NCBI RefSeq assembly: GCF_900101105.1
Contig: NZ_FNGA01000002.1
Location: 810,479 to 874,478 of the forward strand
DNA from: Maridesulfovibrio ferrireducens
GTDB lineage: Bacteria; Desulfobacterota; Desulfovibrionia; Desulfovibrionales; Desulfovibrionaceae
Length of the DNA stretch: 64,000 bases
Direction: 5' to 3'
Shown here: positions 43,046 through 50,531 of the stretch, in pieces
How positions within the stretch are numbered: position 1 is the stretch's first letter
Layout of the letters: each line of letters opens with the position of its first letter
Position numbers and translations under genes: made by a program
The notes under the pieces: generated by a model
What the model saw: the letters and a program-made list of their open reading frames with translations, nothing else
Told to the model about the DNA's origin: nothing
Database searches by the model: none

Positions 43046-44038
43046 ATGCTGGATATTGCCTTTAAAATAGCTTCAAAAATAGCTTGGGTCGGTGTTGTCT
43101 TCATAGGCATCACTGTTATCAGCTTCTGGGTAATTCACCTTGCCCCCGGCTCGCCTACAGATATGCAGACCACCATGAACCCGACCGCTACAATCGAAAC
43201 CCGCCAGAAACTTGAAAAACTTTACGGGCTGGATAAACCCCTGCACGTTCAATACGGCAAGTGGATTTCACGTATGGTCCGTTTCGATTTCGGACGCTCA
43301 ATGTCCGGCGATAACCGTCCTGTGTGGGAACGCATAAAAGAAAGACTGCCTCTCACCTTCGGCATGAATGTAGCCTCGCTGTTGCTGACACTTTTGATAG
43401 CCGTACCTATAGGTGTGTACTCCGCGTGGAAACAAGGAGGCTGGTTCGACCGGGGAATGACGGTCTTTGTTTTCATAGGCTTTGCTGTGCCGGGCTTCTG
43501 GCTGGCACTTCTGCTCATGCTCTGGCTGGGCATCTATTACCCGATTCTGCCCATATCCGGCCTGACATCACTGGATTATGAGATGCTCTCACCGATGGGT
43601 AAATTTATTGATGTTTCGCGCCATCTGGCCCTTCCCATTTTTATATACACATTCGGCAGTCTGGCGGGAATGTCCCGTTTCATGCGTTCATCAATGCTGG
43701 AAGTTCTCCGGCAGGATTACATCACCACCGCCAAAGCTAAAGGGCTTCCCATGCGGACGGTGCTGTTCAAACATGCCCTGCGCAACGGACTGCTTCCTGT
43801 CATTACTCTGCTGGGCCTTTCCATTCCCGGCCTTATCGGCGGCAGTGTTATCATTGAATCAATTTTCGCCCTGCCCGGACTGGGACAGCTTTTTTATAAT
43901 GCGGTTATGTCGCGTGACTATTCATTAATTATGGGTAGCCTTGTACTCGGAGCACTGCTCACCCTTGCCGGAAACTTACTGGCAGATGCGGCTTACGGTT
44001 TTGCCGATCCCCGCATTCGGGCCGGAGGTAAGGACTGA
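43046..44038 (+). CDS. Dipeptide/oligopeptide-type ABC transporter permease (DppB/OppB-like)
   Basis: A 330-residue inner-membrane permease. The N-terminus has the DppB-type opening (helix followed by APGSP), and then KLEKLYGLDKPLHVQYGKWI. The ABC-coupling loop is ITTAKAKGLPMRTVLFKHALRNGLLPVIT, followed by GSVIIESIFALPGLGQLFYNAV. Six membrane helices are expected. Family members carry peptides, nickel or other small solutes; the substrate cannot be told. It overlaps the next permease by one base; no binding protein or ATPase genes are adjacent. Confidence 0.92.
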   Translation: MLDIAFKIASKIAWVGVVFIGITVISFWVIHLAPGSPTDMQTTMNPTATIETRQKLEKLYGLDKPLHVQYGKWISRMVRFDFGRSMSGDNRPVWERIKERLPLTFGMNVASLLLTLLIAVPIGVYSAWKQGGWFDRGMTVFVFIGFAVPGFWLALLLMLWLGIYYPILPISGLTSLDYEMLSPMGKFIDVSRHLALPIFIYTFGSLAGMSRFMRSSMLEVLRQDYITTAKAKGLPMRTVLFKHALRNGLLPVITLLGLSIPGLIGGSVIIESIFALPGLGQLFYNAVMSRDYSLIMGSLVLGALLTLAGNLLADAAYGFADPRIRAGGKD

Positions 44039-44883
44039 TGCTGAACAAAAAACCACTTACTCCCCCCACCCGCTTTGAAAGATACGGCTTGCTTATTCTA
44101 GGGCTGACACTCGTGGGAACCATTTCAATTGCGGCAATCTGCGCGCCTCTGCTGACGTCCTATGACCCTTTTGCACTTAATGTGGATAACCTTCTGCAAG
44201 CTCCGAACTTAACGCACCTGTTCGGAACAGACGCGCTGGGCCGCGACGTTTTCTCCCGTATTCTGTACGGCGGACGCGTCTCGCTCTGGGTCGGATTTGT
44301 CGCAGTTGGAATTTCGACAGCTATAGGACTTGTGCTCGGGCTGACAGCAGGGTATTTCGGAGGTCTGGTTGATGAAATAATTATGCGCGGTGTTGACGTA
44401 ATGCTCTGCTTTCCGTCATTTTTCCTAATTCTGGCGGTTATTGCCTTCCTTGAGCCGGGCCTCATGAACATTATGATTGTGATAGGATTCACCTCATGGA
44501 TGGGCGTGGCAAGACTGGTGCGAGCGGAAACGTTGTCGCTTCGGAAGCGTGATTTTGTGCAAGCATCAAAGCTGGCAGGCGCTGGACCAATACGCATCAT
44601 GGCAACTCATATTCTGCCAAACGCCATAACACCGGTGCTCGTTTCGGCTACTCTCGGCGTGGCGGGCGCAATACTTGTGGAATCATCTCTCAGCTTTCTC
44701 GGTCTCGGAGTTCAGCCGCCTGATCCATCTTGGGGCAACCTGCTCATGGATGGAAAAGAGGTTCTCGAAATTGCTCCGTGGCTCTCTATTTTCCCCGGAA
44801 TGGCGATACTTCTAACCGTTCTGGGCTATAATCTACTTGGTGAAGCATTGCGTGATATTCTTGACCCCAGACTGAAACAGTAA
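44038..44883 (+). CDS. Dipeptide/oligopeptide-type ABC transporter permease (DppC/OppC-like)
   Basis: A 281-residue permease, partner of the preceding gene. Landmarks are HLFGTDALGRDVFSRILYGGRVSLWVG (the DppC N-terminal motif), the coupling loop FVQASKLAGAGPIRIMATHILPNAITPV and LEVESSLSFLGLGVQPP-like ILVESSLSFLGLGVQPPDPSWG. Six membrane segments are expected. The stop is followed 12 bases later by recN, so the DNA-repair gene may be cotranscribed. Confidence 0.92.
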   Translation: MLNKKPLTPPTRFERYGLLILGLTLVGTISIAAICAPLLTSYDPFALNVDNLLQAPNLTHLFGTDALGRDVFSRILYGGRVSLWVGFVAVGISTAIGLVLGLTAGYFGGLVDEIIMRGVDVMLCFPSFFLILAVIAFLEPGLMNIMIVIGFTSWMGVARLVRAETLSLRKRDFVQASKLAGAGPIRIMATHILPNAITPVLVSATLGVAGAILVESSLSFLGLGVQPPDPSWGNLLMDGKEVLEIAPWLSIFPGMAILLTVLGYNLLGEALRDILDPRLKQ

Positions 44884-44895
44884 ACGGGATAATAA

Positions 44896-46455
44896 ATGCT
44901 GGAACTGCTTAGAATACGTGACCTTGCCCTGATTGAAGATGCTGAAATCGAATTCGCCCCCGGCATGAATGCCCTGACAGGCGAAACAGGAGCAGGTAAA
45001 TCTTTCATTTTGCGCGCCATTGATTTTTTAACAGGGCAGCGCATGGCTCCCGATATGGTTCGCCCCGGTAAAAAACAGGCTTTAGTTGAAGCTATGTTTG
45101 TACATCCTGACGGACAGGAATCAATCGTCCGCAGAGTTCTTTCCGCTGAAACTGGACGTAGTAAAGTTTACGTCAATGACAAGCTCAGTTCACAGGGAAT
45201 CATCCGTGACATGGGCGCGACAATGATTCTGCACACCAGTCAGCATGCTCAGCAAAGGCTCTTACAACCATCATATCAATGTATGATTCTTGATACTTTT
45301 CTAAAAGATAAATCTCTGCCCAAAATAAAAGAAAATATTTTAAACTCATTACGTGAACTTCTTGCAAAGAAAGAAGCTCTGAAAAACCGTTCAGCAAATT
45401 TGCTTGAAAAAAAAGATTTTCTCGAATTTCAACGCACTGAGATTGAAAAAGTTGATCCCTACCTCGGTGAAGAAGAGGAACTGCTCAGTAAAAAGAACCT
45501 GCTTCGTCAACATGAAGATGCTGGAAAATGTATCCAGAATACCATGGATATTATACGCGGTGAACATGACCTGTCAGGGGGACTATCCGCCCTTACAGCT
45601 GAAATGGAACGAGTCTGTGACCTCTTCCCCGATTACGAAAAAGATCAGGAAACAGTAGTTGAATTTAAACATTTTCTTGATGAACTGGGAACACGTCTCC
45701 GTTCGCAGCCGCTGGATTTTGAAATGGAAGAGTCTATCGATGATATCGAAAGCCGTCTTTATGATCTTTCAAAACTTAAGCGTAAACTGGGCCGCACACT
45801 GGATCAAATTGTGGGTATGCAGAAAGAAATTGAGGACAATCTCAACTTCCTTGATTCCTGCGCCATTGAACTTACCCAGCTTGAACGGAAAGAAAAAGAA
45901 CTTGTCGACAAGCTTAGAGCGGCTTTGGAAACTCTTTTCGAAGCCAGAAAAGTTGCTGCAACGAAACTTACGTCCCGCATTGAAGCTGAACTGAAAGGAC
46001 TGGGTTTTTCCGATCATGTTCACGTGGAATTCGAATTTGAACCCCATGAACTTTATCCGGATTTATATGAAATGCGCGGCAGACTTATGTGGGTTCCTAA
46101 CCCCGGCCAAGCTCCGCAACCTCTTGAAAAAATTGCATCCGGCGGTGAGCTTTCACGCTTCCTGCTCGCCATTACGGGATTGCAGGGTGAGACAGATAAA
46201 CCGACACTCATCTTTGATGAAATTGATTCAGGAATAGGCGGAACCACGCTGAACAGAGTCGGCGAAAAGATGCAGGAGCTTGCTAAGCGCCAGCAAATGA
46301 TACTAATCACCCATTGGCCTCAGCTCGCAACTCTCGCGGACAGGCACTTCCTGATTCATAAAGGTGTGGTGAACAAGGAAACATTCACAACATGCAGACA
46401 GCTTAATGAAGCGGAAGTAGCCGCTGAACTTTCACGTATGAAGGGTAAGGAATAA
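44896..46455 (+). CDS. recN: DNA repair protein RecN
   Basis: A 519-residue SMC-like ATPase acting in double-strand break repair. The N-terminal Walker A is LTGETGAGKSFILRAI. A central coiled-coil region (~155-370) is followed by a head domain with the signature IASGGELSRFLLAI, Walker B PTLIFDEIDSGIGG and the ITHWPQLATLADRHF D-loop/switch region. It is slightly shorter than E. coli RecN (553). The ribosome site is weak; it follows the permease gene by 12 bases. Confidence 0.92.
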   Translation: MLELLRIRDLALIEDAEIEFAPGMNALTGETGAGKSFILRAIDFLTGQRMAPDMVRPGKKQALVEAMFVHPDGQESIVRRVLSAETGRSKVYVNDKLSSQGIIRDMGATMILHTSQHAQQRLLQPSYQCMILDTFLKDKSLPKIKENILNSLRELLAKKEALKNRSANLLEKKDFLEFQRTEIEKVDPYLGEEEELLSKKNLLRQHEDAGKCIQNTMDIIRGEHDLSGGLSALTAEMERVCDLFPDYEKDQETVVEFKHFLDELGTRLRSQPLDFEMEESIDDIESRLYDLSKLKRKLGRTLDQIVGMQKEIEDNLNFLDSCAIELTQLERKEKELVDKLRAALETLFEARKVAATKLTSRIEAELKGLGFSDHVHVEFEFEPHELYPDLYEMRGRLMWVPNPGQAPQPLEKIASGGELSRFLLAITGLQGETDKPTLIFDEIDSGIGGTTLNRVGEKMQELAKRQQMILITHWPQLATLADRHFLIHKGVVNKETFTTCRQLNEAEVAAELSRMKGKE

Positions 46456-46619
46456 AAGGACAAATCCAATTATTTTAGAATTTCCGTAAAAACTTGTTGA
46501 CGCAGCTACAAAGCAAGAATAATTTGTTTCCACGTTCTTTGATTTACAAATAAAAAAAAGATTGTTCAAAAAACAGCGAAAACTTAACAAAGTAATCGAT
46601 GGAATTTTGTACAATATTA

Positions 46620-46714
46620 CTCATGAAGAGGGTGCGAGGGATCTGGCCTGTCGACCACCCGGCAACCTGCTGTTATACAGCAAGGTGCCAATGCCTCCCA
46701 TTCGGGACCATGAG
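46620..46714 (+). promoter_or_regulatory. SAM-I (S-box) riboswitch
   Basis: The S-box consensus elements follow in order: GAAGAGGGTGCGAGGGATCTGGCC with the kink-turn, CACCCGGCAACC, a variable hairpin (TGCTG/CAGCA) and AAGGTGCCAATGCC. The P1 helix is perfect: CTCATG at 46620-46625 with CATGAG at 46709-46714. A likely switch is visible: AATGCCT at 46690-46696, inside the aptamer, is fully complementary to AGGCATT at 46743-46749, the 5' arm of the downstream terminator. Ligand binding would therefore free the terminator, giving an OFF switch. Unlike typical S-boxes, it does not precede a known methionine gene. Confidence 0.9.
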
Positions 46715-46740
46715 CGAAGATTTACAATAGAATTTTCAAT

Positions 46741-46775
46741 AAAGGCATTTCCAGAAGGAAATGCCTTTTTTTGTT
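46741..46775 (+). terminator. SAM-riboswitch-controlled terminator
   Basis: A 12-bp perfect stem (46741-46752 with 46757-46768), an AGAA loop and a run of T. Its 5' arm can alternatively pair with the aptamer. Confidence 0.88.
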
Positions 46776-46985
46776 TTAAGTGCCTGAGCAACTTAGTTAT
46801 CAGGCCGCCCACAGGTGGGAAGATTTATGATACTTGCGCGCCCACCTTAAAAACAGATGCCGCTAAAATGCCCATGCTAACGGAAAGAATCCCGTTACCC
46901 TTTAAAGAGGGCCTACAGGATTTTATTATGCGAACTGCTCCAGGGCATTCAAGGGAGCAAACCGCAAACACGGAGATTTTTTAAC
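46776..46985 (+). other. Structured-looking leader between SAM riboswitch and the 90-residue gene
   Basis: The 210 bases after the terminator contain several short hairpins: AGGTGGG (46813-46819) with CCCACCT (46841-46847), and competing CCCA/TGGG pairing on the left side; TAACGG/CCGTTA; GCTCC/GGAGC. A 140-codon frame covers this and the riboswitch and is rejected. I cannot assign a known RNA family. Confidence 0.4.
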
Positions 46986-47258
46986 ATGACAAACATCGTC
47001 AAAAAAGCATCATGCAACCGGTCCGCCGGAGTTATTCAGTTTTTATGCAAAGACAACGCTTGTGAACCGCTGCCTCAAGATTACAGTGATCCTCTGGCTC
47101 TTCTTGGTGATATTAAAATTTTGAACCTCGATACCACTCAGAAAAAAGAACTCCGGGAAATTCTTAATAAAGAAGTAACCACAAACGGAGCCAAAGATGT
47201 CTGGGATAACCGTACATTCCGTAAAAACTTAATCCTGTCCTTTGGTAAAGTTGTCTAA
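46986..47258 (+). CDS. SAM-riboswitch-associated protein of unknown function, 90 residues
   Basis: I do not recognise this protein. It is a small soluble product: MTNIVKKASCNRSAGVIQF, a Cys pair (FLCKDNAC), an acidic middle and a C-terminal helix (TTQKKELREILNKEV). No signal peptide or membrane segment is seen. GGAG lies 11 bases before the ATG. It is the only gene between the SAM riboswitch with its terminator and a second strong terminator at 47293-47334, so it is apparently the sole target of the riboswitch. A role linked to methionine or SAM supply is inferred from that regulation alone. Confidence 0.75.
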   Translation: MTNIVKKASCNRSAGVIQFLCKDNACEPLPQDYSDPLALLGDIKILNLDTTQKKELREILNKEVTTNGAKDVWDNRTFRKNLILSFGKVV

Positions 47259-47292
47259 ACCGGAACGAATACAGAAAACATTTTATATTAAA

Positions 47293-47334
47293 CCCTTCCT
47301 GCTCTACATAGAATGGAGCAGGAAGGGCTTTTTT
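47293..47334 (+). terminator. Intrinsic terminator of the 90-residue gene
   Basis: A 12-bp perfect stem (CCCTTCCTGCTC at 47293-47304 with GAGCAGGAAGGG at 47316-47327) and a run of T. Confidence 0.92.
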
Positions 47335-47424
47335 ATGTTTAAATAATCCTACGTTGCTTTTGATCGCATGTATGGTTAAGACCTGTACAACGTACACTAC
47401 GTTCATATTAAGAGGGGAAATATT

Positions 47425-48015
47425 ATGACGCTACGCAGACTTTCAATATTTTTCATGATTTTCGCAGGACTTATTCTTTGCGCTGCACCTTCTGCAATGG
47501 CGCAGGAAAAAAGTTTCACCATCATTAACCATACAGGCAGCGTTGTCCGGGTATGGGGTAAAAGTAATGATTTTGAATTCGGAAGAGTAAAAGCCAGTAC
47601 GATTACAGACTGTTCCTGCAATGCTCTTTACAATAAAGACTGCTTTGACAAAAAAGGCGGCAAAGCCAAAATAAAACTGGCCCGTGAAGACAAAAACGGC
47701 GTAGACCTCTGGTCCGGCGATACATGCGTTAAACTTTACATCGCTCCCGGAACAAATATTGATGTAACGCTTGCTGCTGACGGGCGCCATATTAAGTGTG
47801 AAATTGTTAAAGACTATGAAATCAAAAAACCTCTTCCCACCTTTGAAGAAGCCGACCTCAACAAAGATGGTAAAATCGATGAAGAAGAAGCAGAAGCAAT
47901 TCAGCTGAAAGCTAACTTTAAAGATTTTGACTCTGACCTCAACAATGAGCTTAATCCAAGTGAATTCGACAATGCGGTCAACAAGTTCAATATTTTCAGA
48001 GGCGTTCCCTTCTAA
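47425..48015 (+). CDS. Exported EF-hand protein
   Basis: A 196-residue periplasmic protein with a signal peptide ending AMAQ. A Cys-containing domain (~28-130, with TDCSCN, KDC, DTC and IKC, possibly two disulfides) is followed by two EF-hand loops: Asp144-Glu155 (DLNKDGKIDEEE, canonical) and Asp169-Glu180 (DSDLNNELNPSE, with Asn instead of Gly at position 6). It should bind calcium outside the cytoplasm. GAGGGG precedes the start. It may be cotranscribed with the nitroreductase, 18 bases downstream. Confidence 0.82.
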   Translation: MTLRRLSIFFMIFAGLILCAAPSAMAQEKSFTIINHTGSVVRVWGKSNDFEFGRVKASTITDCSCNALYNKDCFDKKGGKAKIKLAREDKNGVDLWSGDTCVKLYIAPGTNIDVTLAADGRHIKCEIVKDYEIKKPLPTFEEADLNKDGKIDEEEAEAIQLKANFKDFDSDLNNELNPSEFDNAVNKFNIFRGVPF

Positions 48016-48033
48016 AAAGGAGAATACGATACC

Positions 48034-48552
48034 ATGATTGATAACAATCCCGTTCTTGAAGCTCTGGCGAATAGACGCGCCATACGAAAATACACGGACG
48101 GCCCCATTTCCCGTGAAGACCTGACTGCAATACTTGAAGCCGGCAGGTGGGCACCCAGCGGATTAAATAATCAGCCGTGGCGTTTTCTGGTGATACACAA
48201 AGACGACCCGCGTGCCGCAAAAGTTGCACAGTGCACAAAATATTCTAAAATTGCGCAAGCGGCAAAAGTCCTGATCTGTGTATTCCTTGAACGCGAATGT
48301 ATCTATAATGAAATGAAAGACCATCAGGCTGTCGGTGCATGTCTGCAAAACATGATGCTCGCCGCCCATTCTTTAGATATCGGAACGGTCTGGCTCGGAG
48401 AAATTCTCAATCAGGAAGCACAGGTGCTCGAAGTACTGAATCTTCCGCTCGAAAAATATGAACTACAGGCTGTTGTAGCCGCAGGACACCCAGCCCAGAA
48501 GGGCGGGTCCAGTCGCAAAGAACTTTCTGAAATAATGTTGGAGACCTATTAA
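48034..48552 (+). CDS. Nitroreductase-family flavoprotein
   Basis: A 172-residue FMN-dependent oxidoreductase of the nitroreductase superfamily. Motifs are ANRRAIRKYTDGPIS (FMN phosphate contact), RWAPSGLNNQPWRF, and QAVGACLQNMMLAAHSLDIGTVWLGEI. The short length and the GHP near the end suggest the compact subfamily of anaerobes. It reduces quinones, nitro compounds or a cofactor-like substrate; the native substrate is unknown. Its stop overlaps the start of the metallo-beta-lactamase-fold gene. Confidence 0.9.
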   Translation: MIDNNPVLEALANRRAIRKYTDGPISREDLTAILEAGRWAPSGLNNQPWRFLVIHKDDPRAAKVAQCTKYSKIAQAAKVLICVFLERECIYNEMKDHQAVGACLQNMMLAAHSLDIGTVWLGEILNQEAQVLEVLNLPLEKYELQAVVAAGHPAQKGGSSRKELSEIMLETY

Positions 48553-49175
48553 TGGATATTAAAGTTTTTCCTCTCGGTCCGCTTGAAACTAATTGCTACG
48601 TGATCACTAATGACAATAAAGCTGTTGTAATTGATCCAGGCGGCGATCCTACTTCCCTGCTTAATTTTTTCAAAAAAACCGGAGTCGAGCTGGACTGTAT
48701 TCTAAATACACATCTTCACTTCGATCACATAATTGGAAATGCAGCATTGGTTGAAGCTACCGGCAAGACTATATATGCCGCCGAGTCCGGACTTTCTCTT
48801 ATGGAGACAGGATTAGGCGACGGCAGCATGATAGGTGTAAAGGTTGCCCCCTTCGAGTCAGAACACATCAAAATAGGTAAAACCCAAATAATAGGTCTTG
48901 AATGCAATGTCCTGTCTACTCCGGGCCATGCTCCGGGCAGTCTGACTTTTTATTTTCCAGCTCTTGAAACGGCTTTTGTGGGAGATCTCATTTTCCAGCG
49001 CTCCATCGGCAGAACTGATTTCCCCGGCGGTGATCTTGAACTGTTGAAAAAGTCCGTACAGGAAAACATTTTCACTTTACCCGAAAAGACCACTCTCCTA
49101 TCAGGACACGGCCCTGCAACGTCTGTCGGCGATGAAATCAATCATAATCCTTTTTTTAGCAGCATGCAGTTTTAG
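48552..49175 (+). CDS. Metallo-beta-lactamase-fold hydrolase (glyoxalase II-like)
   Basis: A 207-residue MBL-fold enzyme: THLHFDHIIG (HxHxDH), STPGHAPGSL (third-His motif), FVGDLIFQRSIGRTDFPGGD and LSGHGPAT. The arrangement is that of the small glyoxalase II/YcbL-type hydrolases, which cleave thioesters such as S-lactoylglutathione or related substrates in the cytoplasm. It overlaps the nitroreductase stop by one base, so the pair is coupled. Confidence 0.9.
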   Translation: MDIKVFPLGPLETNCYVITNDNKAVVIDPGGDPTSLLNFFKKTGVELDCILNTHLHFDHIIGNAALVEATGKTIYAAESGLSLMETGLGDGSMIGVKVAPFESEHIKIGKTQIIGLECNVLSTPGHAPGSLTFYFPALETAFVGDLIFQRSIGRTDFPGGDLELLKKSVQENIFTLPEKTTLLSGHGPATSVGDEINHNPFFSSMQF

Positions 49176-49282
49176 ACTCTTCCCCTTTAGTTGAAAATAT
49201 ACTAAGAATAACTAATCTCTTTTGCTTCACTTTAAAAAAAAGTTGCATATACCTCCTAGTATTAATTTCGGAAGGAATACAG

Positions 49283-49528
49283 ATGGATAACAACTCACGG
49301 ACAGTAGATATCCGTAACAAATGCTGAGGAGTAGGACTGGAGGTAGGTTGGTATCTCCGTTTTGCCAGAACTCAGGAAGTAATAGCTCTTACAGATAAGG
49401 GCACGGAACCCCAGCTGCATCATCAGCTGGAAATTTTACCCGAATGGTCACTTGAAATTCAAGATGAAGACGACCATGTAAAAGCGATTTTTACATGCAG
49501 TCAGCCAAGGGGTAAAAAAAAATCTTAA
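49283..49528 (+). CDS. Selenocysteine-containing small TusA/SirA-like protein (in-frame UGA at codon 15)
   Basis: An 81-residue protein whose codon 15 is TGA (49325-49327), read as selenocysteine: TVDIRNKCUGVG. A standard gene call would miss it. The evidence is: an AAGGA ribosome site seven bases before ATG 49283; an uninterrupted protein-like reading through to TAA at 49526; and a good bacterial SECIS hairpin 11 bases after the UGA. The fold pattern (VDIRxxxCU, an amphipathic helix, EVIALTDKGT, then HHQLEILPEWSLEIQDEDDHVKAIF) resembles TusA/SirA sulfur carriers, where the DxRGxxCPxP cysteine accepts persulfide; here Cys14 is followed by Sec instead of Pro. The TusA relation is inference. 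A flavodoxin-fold gene follows after 16 bases. Confidence 0.82.
49339..49358 (+). promoter_or_regulatory. Bacterial SECIS element
   Basis: A 7-bp stem GGAGGTA (49339-49345) with TATCTCC (49352-49358), one G-U pair, and the loop GGTTGG. The loop begins with GG as in known SelB-binding hairpins, and its first base lies 19 bases after the UGA, inside the usual window for bacterial SECIS elements. Confidence 0.75.
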
Positions 49529-49544
49529 AAACAGACTTGAATAT

Positions 49545-50147
49545 ATGAAACAACCTCCGGTCATTTTTGCTTGCAGCCATCATAGAAAAGGCAACAGCGA
49601 TCTCGCTGCTGATCTTTTTCTTGAAGGAATTCAAAGGGCCGGAGGAGACGCAGAAATAGTTACTCTCGGTAATTTGGATTTTCATCATTGCATCGGCTGC
49701 ATGAAATGCCGGACATCAGAGAACAACCTCTGTATCTTTGCCGCCAAAGACGAAGCGCAGGAACTTTATTTAAAAATTATCCATGCGCCGTTCACCTTCT
49801 TTGCCTCCCCTATATATTTTTATCATCTCCCTTCCCGTCTGAAAACTTTTATAGACCGTGGCCAATGGGCTTTTGAGGCTATGAATCAGTCGGCTCCGCA
49901 ACTTTGCACTTTACCCGAGAGACCTTCTTACGCATGTTTTATTGCCGGCAGACCCAAAGGTGAAAAACTGTTTGAAGGCGCTGAACTTTCGTTAAAATTT
50001 TTTTTGAAATTTTTCAAAGCATCCCTTGAGCCCCCCATTACTTTCAAGGGAATCGATTCTCCGCAGGACCTTAAAAGTCAGCCGGATAAATGTGAGCTGT
50101 TAATTCAGGCTGGAATAAACGCATGGGAAAGGAGCCTTCAGGCATGA
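49545..50147 (+). CDS. Flavodoxin-fold NAD(P)H-dependent FMN reductase with Cys cluster
   Basis: A 200-residue FMN-binding reductase of the NADPH-dependent FMN reductase/ISF group. The FMN-binding loop is ACSHHRKGNSD; a CIGCMKCRTSENNLC segment resembles the cysteine motif of iron-sulfur flavoproteins; FFASPIYFYHLPSRLKTFIDR is the family signature. It probably transfers electrons to a small acceptor; a partner role with the preceding selenoprotein is plausible but unproven. It is 16 bases after that gene and overlaps the response regulator start (ATGA). Confidence 0.87.
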   Translation: MKQPPVIFACSHHRKGNSDLAADLFLEGIQRAGGDAEIVTLGNLDFHHCIGCMKCRTSENNLCIFAAKDEAQELYLKIIHAPFTFFASPIYFYHLPSRLKTFIDRGQWAFEAMNQSAPQLCTLPERPSYACFIAGRPKGEKLFEGAELSLKFFLKFFKASLEPPITFKGIDSPQDLKSQPDKCELLIQAGINAWERSLQA

Positions 50148-50521
50148 GCTGTAAAGATCTATCAAAATTCAAAATTCTAGTTGCGGAGGATTCCCGTCCG
50201 GTCCGTCTTGTGCTCAAAACATATCTGGCCCAGCTCGGAATTAAGCCTGTTTTTGCAGTAAACGGCAGTGAAGCTCTCGAACAGCTCAACAATGAAGAAT
50301 TCGACATGGCCCTGATGGACGTTCACATGCCCGAAATGAACGGGACAGAAGTCGTATCAAGAATACGAAACGAAGGAATAACTACACCTGTTTTTGCCAT
50401 GACCACAGGGGACAATGCAGACCTGCTCACAGAATGTCTGGACTGTGGATATAACAGTTTCCTGCTTAAACCGATTGTTAAAACTGAACTGGCTAAAATA
50501 ATTTCCAGATTCACTGATTAA
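50144..50521 (+). CDS. Single-domain response regulator
   Basis: A 125-residue CheY-like receiver with VAEDSRPVR, the phospho-Asp in MALMDVHMPEMNG, the TTGDNAD switch region and FLLKPIVK. There is no output domain. A start seven codons upstream (50123) is possible, but ATG 50144 overlaps the stop of the preceding gene and has GGAG nine bases before it. It is in a row of genes with the selenoprotein and flavodoxin-fold reductase, with no kinase nearby. Confidence 0.9.
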   Translation: MSCKDLSKFKILVAEDSRPVRLVLKTYLAQLGIKPVFAVNGSEALEQLNNEEFDMALMDVHMPEMNGTEVVSRIRNEGITTPVFAMTTGDNADLLTECLDCGYNSFLLKPIVKTELAKIISRFTD

Positions 50522-50531
50522 AGCTTATTTT

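Noticed and set aside
44160-44600. 146-codon minus-strand frame
   Set aside because: Antisense to the DppC-like permease with no domain of its own.
46562-46984. 140-codon plus-strand frame
   Set aside because: Covers the SAM riboswitch and terminator; the reading is an RNA structure, not a protein.
49222-49253. Possible promoter before the selenoprotein gene (TTGCTT with an AT-rich -10)
   Set aside because: The -10 match is poor at every sensible spacing; not reported as a feature.
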